Source: Bacteroidota bacterium
Lineage (GTDB): Bacteria > Bacteroidota > Bacteroidia > Bacteroidales > Prolixibacteraceae
DNA: 6,948 nucleotides
Assembly: GCA_030706665.1 (NCBI GenBank)
Contig: JAUZOB010000175.1
Span: 1-6,948 of the forward strand
Direction: 5' to 3'
Positions 1 to 6,658 of this stretch are shown here, one piece after another. How positions within the stretch are numbered: the stretch's first letter is position 1; every line of letters starts with the position of its first letter. The position numbers were made by a program, and so were the translations under genes. Below the pieces are notes generated by a model. The model ran no database searches, had not been told where the DNA came from, and saw only the letters and a list, made by a program, of their open reading frames with translations.

Positions 1-2165
1 AATATTAGGTTGTTTAAGTCGAGTGTATTGTGAATGTAAAGGAAGAGCTCTCCTTCGAAGATTCCGTCGTGAGTCTCAAATTTTACACTCCTCATGTTGA
101 TGTTGTGTTCTTTGGAGATAATGGCTGTTATTTCGCTCACAACGCCTATTCGGTCAAATCCTTTTAATTGGAGGTGGGTCAAATAAGAGACGATCTTAAA
201 AGGAGTCCAGCGCGCAGCAATAATCCGATCGCCGTGGCTGGCCATTAGTTTAATTGCTTCGGCGCATTTTGTCTTATGAATAATCAGGTTGTCATCTTCG
301 GTAAGATACCCGGTAACATCATCTCCGGGAATCGGATTGCAGCACTTTGCCAGTGTGTATTCTGCATGTTCCGGATCTTCTTCCAGAATAAAGGGTTTCT
401 TTCTGTCGATTGATGAAAATTTACCTGATCCGTCTTCTTCGGTATCTTCTTTTGATTTTGATCGGTTAAAGGTCAGTTTCCAATATTTGACCAAAAGGTT
501 GTCTGATTTTTTATGGAATATTGAATCAAAATCATCAAGAGGTAGTAAGGATAGTCCCAATTGCGAATAGAGCTGTTCTTTATTGGCAAGTTTATAATAG
601 TCGATTACCTTACGAAGTGTTTGGGATGAAAGCGTGATATTGTGTTCGCGGAATTTGGTTTCCAATATCTTTTTCCCCTTGTCAATATGTTGGTTTTGTT
701 CAAGTTTAAAAGCATTGCGGATTTTTGCTTTTGCTTTTGCTGTTATCACACAGTTAAGCCAGGAAGCCTGAGGTTTTTGTTTGTCGGATGTCAGAATTTC
801 AACCTGATCTCCACTATTCAGCACCTGGCTTGGTGGAACCAGTTTGTGGTTTATCTTCGCCCCGATACATTTATTTCCCAGTTCGGTGTGTATCTCATAG
901 GACAGGTCAAGCACCGTTGAGTTCTTAGGCATTGTCTTCATGTGCCCTTTTGGGGTAAAGACTACAATTTCAGAGGCAAATAGATTCAGTTTGAATTCAT
1001 CGAGAAATTCCAAGGCATCGGATTCCGGGTTTTGCAACATCTCGCGAATACGGAGAAGCCATCGGTCCAATTCTGTCTCATGGTTCCCTTCGCCTTTATA
1101 CTTGTAATGAGCCGCGAAGCCACGTTCTGCAATTTCGTCCATCCGTTCCGTCCTGATCTGCACTTCGACCCATTTCCCCTGAGGACCCATTACGGTTACG
1201 TGCAAGGCTTCATATCCATTTGCTTTCGGAATGGTTATCCAGTCGCGGATACGGTCCGGTTTCGGTTTGTAGATGTCGGTTACCAGGGATAATACATCGA
1301 AACATTGTCTCTTTTCGGAAATCTCATCCTTTGCTCTGAAGACAATTCTGACAGCAAGAAGGTCATAGATCTCATCGAAGGAGACTCCTTTCTTCTGCAT
1401 CTTATTCCAGATTGAGAATATCGATTTAGGCCGCGCTGAGATTGAAAAGGTTATATTTTCATTCTTTAATTTCTCTTCGATGGGTTTTATGAACTGATTA
1501 ACCAGATAGTTGTAATGTTCTTGTTTGTCGCGCAGTTGAAGCCCTATTTTCTCAAAAGCATCAGGATGCTCATATTTCAAACTCAGATCTTCCAGCTCAG
1601 TTTTGATGGCATACAACCCAAGCCGATGCGCAAGAGGTGCATAAATATAAAGAGTTTCACCTGCAATCTTCAGTTTTTTATTGGGCGGCATTGAATCGAG
1701 GGTGCGCATATTGTGCAGTCGATCAGCCAGTTTTATGATAATAACCCTTACGTCATCCGACAGGGTGAGCAGCATTTTCTTGAAGTTTTCAGCCTGACTG
1801 GAGTCGAAGTTGCCTGACAATTTGGTAAGTCCGTCAACAATGGCAGAAATCTTGCTTCCAAAAAGATCCTGAATGTCTTCGAGGGTATAATCGGTGTCTT
1901 CAACTACATCATGAAGAATGGCACTGATAACCGATTTACTTCCAAGTCCGATTTCAGAGACCACTATTTTTGCAACAGATAGCGGATGAATGATGTATGG
2001 CTCGCCTGACTTGCGTTTAACTCCGGCGTGTGCTATGTTCGCAAATTCGAATGCTTTCTTGATCAAAGCAATTCCCTTCTCATCAATATTTTTTCTACAA
2101 GCTTTGATGAGTTCATTAAAATTATCTTGTATCAGTCTCTTATCCGCTTCGCTTTGTAATGTCAT
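1..2165 (-). CDS. rel: Bifunctional (p)ppGpp synthetase/hydrolase, RelA/SpoT family (3' end cut by window edge)
   Basis: Makes and degrades the starvation alarmone (p)ppGpp in the cytoplasm. The frame is open from ATG at 2165 to the left edge (721 codons), so only the last part of the C-terminal ACT domain should be missing. Order seen: HD hydrolase domain (about 1-200) with R51/K52, H60, the H85-D86 pair, E89-D90 and D148/N152 in LADRLHNMRTL, all expected for an active hydrolase. The synthetase domain (about 235-370) has RPKSIFSIWNKM from R245, YDLLAVR with D268, RIRDWI at 305-310, PKANGYEALH at 313-322 and EVQIRT with E334. TGS follows at about 398-460, then a helical region, a Cys-rich zinc-finger-like segment (C608-C609, H630, C634) and ACT from about 650. 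R-x-R-D stands where bifunctional enzymes have RXKD and RelA-only enzymes have EXDD, so both activities are likely. It lies 90 bases after the glycosyltransferase on the same strand. GAGG lies only two bases before the ATG, too close to be a good ribosome site. Confidence 0.96.
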   Translation of the reverse strand, partial: MTLQSEADKRLIQDNFNELIKACRKNIDEKGIALIKKAFEFANIAHAGVKRKSGEPYIIHPLSVAKIVVSEIGLGSKSVISAILHDVVEDTDYTLEDIQDLFGSKISAIVDGLTKLSGNFDSSQAENFKKMLLTLSDDVRVIIIKLADRLHNMRTLDSMPPNKKLKIAGETLYIYAPLAHRLGLYAIKTELEDLSLKYEHPDAFEKIGLQLRDKQEHYNYLVNQFIKPIEEKLKNENITFSISARPKSIFSIWNKMQKKGVSFDEIYDLLAVRIVFRAKDEISEKRQCFDVLSLVTDIYKPKPDRIRDWITIPKANGYEALHVTVMGPQGKWVEVQIRTERMDEIAERGFAAHYKYKGEGNHETELDRWLLRIREMLQNPESDALEFLDEFKLNLFASEIVVFTPKGHMKTMPKNSTVLDLSYEIHTELGNKCIGAKINHKLVPPSQVLNSGDQVEILTSDKQKPQASWLNCVITAKAKAKIRNAFKLEQNQHIDKGKKILETKFREHNITLSSQTLRKVIDYYKLANKEQLYSQLGLSLLPLDDFDSIFHKKSDNLLVKYWKLTFNRSKSKEDTEEDGSGKFSSIDRKKPFILEEDPEHAEYTLAKCCNPIPGDDVTGYLTEDDNLIIHKTKCAEAIKLMASHGDRIIAARWTPFKIVSYLTHLQLKGFDRIGVVSEITAIISKEHNINMRSVKFETHDGIFEGELFLYIHNTLDLNNLI

Positions 2166-2255
2166 TTCCTCTATTTACTTCTCTGATTATTACCCGTTCG
2201 TGAATATAAATAATGTTTAGGTGCTTTTTGATTAACCCTGAAAAAATATTTAAAA

Positions 2256-3410
2256 TTAATTGATAAACGTATCAATTTGTTCTGCGACTGAGAAAATCGT
2301 GCGTGTCATTCTTTCCCAGGAAAACCGTTTTTTCTCTTCTTTGACGTTTTCTTCGAAAAAGGAAAGTTTATCTTCTTTAAAGAAATCAACTAGAGCTTCG
2401 GATATTGATTTGGAGTCCGGTTCTACTACATAGCCGGCTTTCCCGTGAGTGATTATTTCTGATAATCCTCCTACATTCGTAACAAGCATGGGTTTGTTGA
2501 AATGATAGCCAACCTGTGTAACTCCGCTTTGGGTTGCAGAACGATAAGGCTGAACGACTATATCTGCAGCCCCGAAATAACGATTGACTTCGTTGTTGGA
2601 GATGTAGTCACAGTGCAGGATAATCTTGTCTTTAAGATTCAATTTTTCGATTAGGGTGAGGTATTTTTGCTCGTCTTCATAGAATTCTCCCGCAATAATC
2701 AACTTGACCGGTAATCCGGAGAATGAGGGTTGTGCCATTGCTTCAAGTAAAAGATCAAGCCCTTTATATTGGCGGATGAATCCAAAGAACAGCATATACC
2801 GAAAAGAAGGATCGAGCCCTAATAACTTGAGCGATTCTTCGCGTTTGATTCTTTGTCCGTAATAATCATATATAGGATGAGGACATAAGCCTTTGGGTTT
2901 CTTTAGGTCAAATAGATCGATATCGCTGTAGACACTTTCGGACATTGCGATGAATCCGTCGACACTTCCTGAAAAATAGCGGGTGAATAGCATATCCCCC
3001 GGACGTTTTTCGTGAGGAAGCATATTGTCGACCAATGCGATTATCTTGGTTTTCTTACTTCTTGCCATGCGGCAGATTGTTCCTAACGCAGGTCCCATAA
3101 AAGGGAGCCAGTAACGAACAATTATCAGATCGGGTGACGATTTCCGAATTTGGAGGCCGGTACAGATCCAATTCCATGGTGCGATGGAGTTTATCTTTTG
3201 ATGGATGACAAGTCCCTCGGGGGCCGGATCGGAAGTATACTGAGTTTTTCCCGGGAAAAGAAATCCGGGATATTGCAACTTGAAGTTCCATATTTGAACA
3301 TCGTGCCCTTCTTTGATTAGTTCAAGAGCGAGCCGGTCGTTCAGTGCAGCAATACCTCCCCTGTAAGGATGAGCAGGTCCGATGATCGCTATTTTTTTCA
3401 ATTTGCTCAT
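2256..3410 (-). CDS. Glycosyltransferase, GT4-like (GT-B fold)
   Basis: A 384-residue cytoplasmic sugar transferase, probably moving a nucleotide-activated sugar onto a surface glycan or lipid-linked precursor; donor and acceptor cannot be read from the sequence. The N-terminal half opens with a Rossmann-type strand and glycine loop (KIAIIGPAHPYRGGIA, residues 6-21), as in GT4 acceptor domains. The C-terminal half has FFGFIRQYKG (208-217), LIIAGEFYED (237-246) and PYRSATQSGV (288-297), followed by KPMLVTNVGGLSE (306-318), the donor-nucleotide region of GT4 enzymes. The usual E-x7-E glutamates are not evident: T/Q residues stand near 293-299. There is no signal peptide or membrane segment. Its ATG overlaps the miaA stop as ATGA, so translation is probably coupled to miaA. 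It may work with glycan genes elsewhere, since no other sugar gene is nearby. The family call is firm; the specific function is unknown. Confidence 0.9.
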   Translation of the reverse strand: MSKLKKIAIIGPAHPYRGGIAALNDRLALELIKEGHDVQIWNFKLQYPGFLFPGKTQYTSDPAPEGLVIHQKINSIAPWNWICTGLQIRKSSPDLIIVRYWLPFMGPALGTICRMARSKKTKIIALVDNMLPHEKRPGDMLFTRYFSGSVDGFIAMSESVYSDIDLFDLKKPKGLCPHPIYDYYGQRIKREESLKLLGLDPSFRYMLFFGFIRQYKGLDLLLEAMAQPSFSGLPVKLIIAGEFYEDEQKYLTLIEKLNLKDKIILHCDYISNNEVNRYFGAADIVVQPYRSATQSGVTQVGYHFNKPMLVTNVGGLSEIITHGKAGYVVEPDSKSISEALVDFFKEDKLSFFEENVKEEKKRFSWERMTRTIFSVAEQIDTFIN

Positions 3411-4318
3411 TTAGAATTATTGATTTTTAGATCCAGAAAGCTGATGATTTTTTCGGGTTCATCCGGATTGAACCAGTTTACGGTTTGGTCTCTTCTGAAC
3501 CATGTAAGTTGTTTGCGTGCATACTTCCGCGTATTCCTCTGGATAAGGTCGATTGCTTCATCTAATGTTAGCAATCCGTCAAGATAAGCAAACATCTCCT
3601 TATATCCAACGGTATTTAAGGCATTTGAATTTCGATAGGGAAGGACTGCAAGAGCTTCGTCGACTAATCCGTCGTTTACCATTTGAATTACCCGTTTGTT
3701 TATTCTTTGGTATAATTCTTCACGGTCACGGTTTAACCCGATTTTTAGTGTTGAAAAGTTGCGTTCTTTAATTGTTCTGGTCCTTAATTCTGAAAATGGT
3801 TTTCCTGTCATCTGACAGATTTCCAAAGCATGAAGTACCCGTTTGTGGTTTCTTAAATCGACCTCTTTATAGTAAACGGGATCAAGTTTGAGCAATTCAT
3901 TGCAGAGAGGTTCAAGTCCTTCTTTTTGATATCGGCTTAACAGATTGTCCCTGATTTCCGGAGTAACGGTGGGAAGATCATCAATTCCATTGCAAACGGC
4001 ATCGATATAAAGCATTGATCCTCCGGTCATGATTACCTGATCGTTTGTTTTAAAAAGATGATCAAGCAAATCAATTACTTCGCATTCGAACATGCTGGCA
4101 TTGTAGTATTCATCAAGATTACGGCACTGAATAAAATGGTGATTTATTCTTTGCAGGTATTCCGGTTCCGGTACTGCTGTTCCGATTCTGAGCTGACGAT
4201 AGATTTGTCGCGAATCGCAGGAGATTATATCAGTCTTGTATTTTTCAGCAATAGAAATACTCAGTTCGGTTTTTCCGACTCCGGTTGGGCCTAATATAAC
4301 AATCAGTGTCTTTTCCAT
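3407..4318 (-). CDS. miaA: tRNA dimethylallyltransferase MiaA
   Basis: Transfers a dimethylallyl group from dimethylallyl diphosphate to N6 of adenosine 37 in tRNAs reading UNN codons, the first step toward i6A/ms2i6A; this supports anticodon pairing and reading-frame maintenance. From the chosen ATG the product has 303 residues, normal for MiaA. Visible motifs are the P-loop GPTGVGKT (10-17), the substrate-binding segment CDSRQIYRQLRIGTAVP (34-50), GGSMLY (99-104), the NTVGYKE segment near 235, and the C-terminal RKYARKQLTWFRR (264-276), all typical of the family. The frame extends 13 codons upstream to a TTG at 4357, but those residues (SAFIFTDCLTT) do not look like MiaA, and the P-loop sits at the normal distance from the ATG at 4318. 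The stop overlaps the glycosyltransferase start by ATGA. The gene lies 163 bases downstream of the strong terminator stem of its upstream neighbour, so it likely has its own promoter. Confidence 0.97.
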   Translation of the reverse strand: MEKTLIVILGPTGVGKTELSISIAEKYKTDIISCDSRQIYRQLRIGTAVPEPEYLQRINHHFIQCRNLDEYYNASMFECEVIDLLDHLFKTNDQVIMTGGSMLYIDAVCNGIDDLPTVTPEIRDNLLSRYQKEGLEPLCNELLKLDPVYYKEVDLRNHKRVLHALEICQMTGKPFSELRTRTIKERNFSTLKIGLNRDREELYQRINKRVIQMVNDGLVDEALAVLPYRNSNALNTVGYKEMFAYLDGLLTLDEAIDLIQRNTRKYARKQLTWFRRDQTVNWFNPDEPEKIISFLDLKINNSK

Positions 4319-4387
4319 AGTTGTCAAACAATCTGTAAAAATAAATGCAGATTTCAAATTGACAAAATCCGAATATTGCAGATTGTT
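4319..4387 (-). promoter_or_regulatory. miaA leader with overlapping inverted repeats
   Basis: Directly upstream of the miaA ATG, AACAATCTG (4327-4335) is an exact inverted match of CAGATTGTT (4379-4387). Six of the same bases, AATCTG (4330-4335), also match CAGATT (4348-4353), and TTGTCAA (4321-4327) matches TTGACAA (4359-4365). Because the arms are shared, an RNA from this strand could form alternative hairpins, one arm ending 8 bases from the start codon. It could instead be a DNA operator or chance in AT-rich sequence. No known riboswitch class is recognised. Confidence 0.3.
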
Positions 4388-4479
4388 CGAAAAAGAATTG
4401 ATATTCGTTGGCTTATCGTATAAAAAGCCGGACTATCTGTGAGGTTTTATGAAACTTGACTAAAAAATGGAAGTTTAAT

Positions 4480-4511
4480 AAAAAAATTAGGGGAGCGTTA
4501 TTGGCTCCCCT
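4480..4511 (-). terminator. Intrinsic terminator after the pRiA4b-like gene
   Basis: On the minus strand AGGGGAGC (4511-4504) pairs with GCTCCCCT (4496-4489) across a 7-base loop. It is followed two bases later by a run of seven T (4486-4480). It begins 3 bases after the TAA of the 180-residue gene, as expected for a rho-independent terminator. This should insulate that gene from the miaA unit. On the plus strand no T-run follows, so it is one-directional. Confidence 0.88.
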
Positions 4512-4513
4512 TA

Positions 4514-5056
4514 TTATTCCTCAATTTCTCCATAAAGTTGAGAATAATCTTCTAAATCCCCAAAATCCATTCTTCCGTCAGTTTCAACTCCTACTTCTTC
4601 AAGTTTTTCTTTTTTCTTTTTCTTTGGAGTTGAATCAATTCTGAAATCATCTTCCATGATTTGTTCCGGAGCTTCTCCGTTTGAAAATGTGCATACTGGT
4701 TTCATAAGATTTCTGTCATTTATTATCTCAGTTAGTTCAATAAAGAATATTCGGTCCTGAAAAAAATCATATTCATAAATGATTTTCTGTCCCTTCCTGT
4801 TTAGATGGTCTTTTAGAAGAGTTTTACTCATGACTAGTGATGCACCTTGTTCAATGCCCATGTCCAGCAGCGTAATCTCGATTGTCTTTCCCCATTTTTT
4901 ATCGGCTAGAAAAAAAGATGCTAATTGTGAAGAATCAAATCCTGTGTTTTCCTGAATTGCAAGGTGTAGATCTTCAAACGTATTTCTGGCATCCGCGTCG
5001 ATCTCTCTGATAAAGAGTTCCGACTCGTTAGACAGAATCCTAAATCTGTAAATCAT
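4514..5056 (-). CDS. pRiA4b ORF-3-like family protein, function unknown
   Basis: A 180-residue soluble protein. Its first 115 or so residues resemble the plasmid pRiA4b ORF-3-like family (IS1096 TnpR-like domain): an opening strand IYRFRILSN (2-10), then FIREIDADARNTFEDLHLAIQ (15-35, with D29-L30-H31), a GFDSSQLASFFL segment (39-50) and a second half with YEYDFFQDRIFFIEL (94-108). I assign the family from this pattern, not from a search, and no biochemical role is known to me. The C-terminal third is different: a basic run of five lysines (145-149) followed by an acid-rich tail (about 150-180) that is probably disordered. There is no signal peptide or membrane segment. It is transcribed alone, with a terminator right after its stop and a divergent gene upstream. 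Despite the plasmid/IS name, nothing beside it (inverted repeats, transposase) suggests a mobile element. Confidence 0.8.
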   Translation of the reverse strand: MIYRFRILSNESELFIREIDADARNTFEDLHLAIQENTGFDSSQLASFFLADKKWGKTIEITLLDMGIEQGASLVMSKTLLKDHLNRKGQKIIYEYDFFQDRIFFIELTEIINDRNLMKPVCTFSNGEAPEQIMEDDFRIDSTPKKKKKEKLEEVGVETDGRMDFGDLEDYSQLYGEIEE

Positions 5057-5310
5057 TTTGTGTTTTGTTAAGTCCTAATGAGTTTCGCACGTTTCTTTTT
5101 TCGAAAATGACAATGAAAAGTTACTTTAAAAAGTGTTTTTAATTCTTTTTATAACATTCTTTAACGTTTCAATGTGCAATTAAATAATCAATGTAATCGT
5201 ATATATCATCCTAAGGAATTGTAAACAAATTTATTAGAGATTGTAAATAGATATTCTGATTCCTTCCGGAAAAAGATGTAACTTCGATAAGTAAGTTTAG
5301 ATATTTGAAT
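5057..5310. other. Divergent intergenic region
   Basis: This 254-base AT-rich stretch separates the pRiA4b-like gene (leftwards) and the ABC permease (rightwards) and must hold the promoters of both. I see no coding frame with family features and no structured RNA. It holds the possible minus-strand -7 element at 5226-5233, a direct repeat ATTGTAAA at 5218-5225 and 5240-5247, the palindrome TTCCGGAA near 5264-5271, and TAAGTTTA at 5292-5299, a near match to a plus-strand -7 element just before the permease. Confidence 0.6.
5226..5233 (-). promoter_or_regulatory. Possible Bacteroidota -7 promoter element (TAAATTTG)
   Basis: The minus strand reads TAAATTTG, an exact fit to the TAnnTTTG -7 consensus used by the primary sigma factor of Bacteroidota. 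It would drive the pRiA4b-like gene with a leader of about 160 bases. No clear TTG is seen at the expected -33 distance, so it could be chance in AT-rich DNA. Confidence 0.3.
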
Positions 5311-6552
5311 ATGAAGTCGAGTGTCCTTTTGTCCGAAAATATCAGAATTGCGCTTCATGCGATTCGTTCCAATCTACTTCGTACGATTCTTACCGTTATG
5401 ATTATTGCCATAGGTATAATGGCTCTTGTTGGAATTCTTACGGCAATTGAAGCAATAAAAGCATCCATTTCAAAAGAATTTACGTTCATGGGAGCTAATA
5501 CTTTTTCAATTCGGGGAAAAGGATTGAGCCGGCACGAGGAAGAGCAGTCGCGCAGAAGGAATTATTCGTATATCAATTTTTATCAGGCAAAGGAATTTAA
5601 AGAGAAATTTAATTTCCCTGCAATAGTATCCCTTTCGTATGAGGCGACAGGTACCGAGACCTTGAAATATGGTTCTGTAAAGACAAATCCGAATATTGCG
5701 GTTCGAGGGATCGATGAGAATTATGTGCTTACCTCAGGATTTGAAATTGAACAGGGACGAAATATGAATGAGGAAGATGTCCGTTCTGCCAAGATGGTAA
5801 CACTGATTGGTCCGGCAATCGTATCTAAGTTATTCCCGGATGTTGATCCGATTGGAAAAGAAATATGGATTGGCTCTGGAAAATATTTGGTGATAGGAGT
5901 ATTGAAGACCAAAGGAAGCAGTTTAGGGATCAATAGTGATCAAATTTGTTTTATTCCTCATACGAATGCCCGAATTTATTTTTCACGCCCTGAAATCTCT
6001 TTTACGGTACAGGTTATGGCAAATTCTCCTCAATTAATTGATGTCGCAGTTAATGAGGCAGAAGGAATATTCCGAACTGTAAGGAAGCTGAGCGCTTGGG
6101 ATGAGAATGATTTTGAAATTGAGAAAAGTGATAATCTGGTGAATATTTTATTGGGGAATATTCGAAATATAACACTTGTTGCGACGATTATTGGATTGAT
6201 AACTCTTTGTGGTGCTGCTGTCGGGTTGATGAATATAATGCTTGTTGCCGTTGCAGAAAGGACGAGAGAGATCGGGATTCGTAAAGCTATTGGTGCAAGT
6301 TCCGGGACAGTAAAACGCCAGTTTTTAATAGAGTCAATCATAATAGGGCAGATTGGAGGGGCATTGGGAATTATTCTCGGGATACTTGCGGGAAATGTTG
6401 TTTCGAAAATGATCGGGAATGCTTTTGTCGTGCCATGGGGATGGATTATAATGGGGGTGCTGTTGTGTTTCGGAGTTGGAATTTTATCCGGGTATTATCC
6501 TGCTGTTCGGGCATCCCGTCTTGATCCGATCGAAGCACTCCGGTATGAATAA
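5311..6552 (+). CDS. ABC transporter permease, MacB/FtsX type
   Basis: An inner-membrane permease of 413 residues in the MacB-like (type VII) ABC family, which couples cytoplasmic ATP hydrolysis to movements of a periplasmic domain and typically exports peptides, lipoproteins, antibiotics or other large substrates. Topology: transmembrane helix 1 at about 22-47, a MacB_PCD-type periplasmic domain (about 50-280, including GANTFSI near 61 and PIGKEIWIG near 180), then helices at about 287-313, 338-365 and 376-398. The conserved cytoplasmic loop ERTREIGIRKAIGA (316-329) and the C-terminal signature GYYPAVRASRLDPIEALRYE (394-413) are present. Unlike MacB itself there is no fused ATPase domain, so it needs a separate ATPase and probably a membrane-fusion adaptor; neither is next to it. 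The frame extends two codons to a TTG at 5305, but the ATG at 5311 gives the usual family N-terminus. It ends at a terminator shared with the convergent gap gene. Substrate unknown. Confidence 0.93.
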   Translation: MKSSVLLSENIRIALHAIRSNLLRTILTVMIIAIGIMALVGILTAIEAIKASISKEFTFMGANTFSIRGKGLSRHEEEQSRRRNYSYINFYQAKEFKEKFNFPAIVSLSYEATGTETLKYGSVKTNPNIAVRGIDENYVLTSGFEIEQGRNMNEEDVRSAKMVTLIGPAIVSKLFPDVDPIGKEIWIGSGKYLVIGVLKTKGSSLGINSDQICFIPHTNARIYFSRPEISFTVQVMANSPQLIDVAVNEAEGIFRTVRKLSAWDENDFEIEKSDNLVNILLGNIRNITLVATIIGLITLCGAAVGLMNIMLVAVAERTREIGIRKAIGASSGTVKRQFLIESIIIGQIGGALGIILGILAGNVVSKMIGNAFVVPWGWIIMGVLLCFGVGILSGYYPAVRASRLDPIEALRYE

Positions 6553-6606
6553 TGTTAATCTATTAAAATGTAAAAGCGACTTTTGTTTTATGCGTTTGAA
6601 ACAAAT

Positions 6607-6638
6607 AAAAAAGGCTGATTCAGATGAATCAGCCTTTT
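6607..6638. terminator. Bidirectional intrinsic terminator between the permease and gap genes
   Basis: A perfect 13-bp stem (6609-6621 with 6626-6638) closes on a 4-base loop AGAT. The core is GGCTGATTC/GAATCAGCC flanked by A-runs on the left and T-runs on the right. Read rightwards the stem ends in TTTT; read leftwards it is followed by six T (6612-6607). It sits between two convergent genes, 56 bases after the permease stop and 20 bases after the gap stop, and should end both transcripts. Confidence 0.92.
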
Positions 6639-6658
6639 ATTTGAAAATATTTCATGAA

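Noticed and set aside
720..740. Hexamer repeat TTTTGC in three copies
   Set aside because: It is in-frame coding sequence of rel (alternating Ala-Lys, residues 476-481) in a helical region where similar AK-rich sequence is normal; not a regulatory or CRISPR-type repeat.
289..1292. Several plus-strand open frames of 86-93 codons
   Set aside because: They lie opposite the continuous rel frame, have no family features, and the minus-strand protein is unambiguous throughout.
2241..2277. Hairpin AATTGATA/TATCAATT overlapping the glycosyltransferase stop, followed on the minus strand by a T-rich stretch, as a terminator
   Set aside because: The 8-bp stem has only one G/C per arm and the T-run begins about 10 bases away, so it is too weak to call; read-through into rel is plausible.
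4319..4357. A 13-codon N-terminal extension of MiaA starting at TTG 4357
   Set aside because: The extra residues do not resemble MiaA, the start codon is TTG, and the ATG at 4318 places the P-loop at the usual position.
4410..4429. Small inverted repeat GGCTT/AAGCC upstream of miaA
   Set aside because: Only 5 bp with a 10-base loop and no T-run on either side; not distinguishable from chance.
4514..5056. Remnant of an insertion sequence or plasmid because of the pRiA4b/IS1096-like domain
   Set aside because: No transposase, terminal inverted repeats or target duplications are visible, and the gene has its own terminator between normal chromosomal neighbours.
5292..5310. TAAGTTTA as the permease promoter
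   Set aside because: It misses the last consensus base, has no TTG at the -33 distance, and would leave almost no leader; kept only as a note on the intergenic region.
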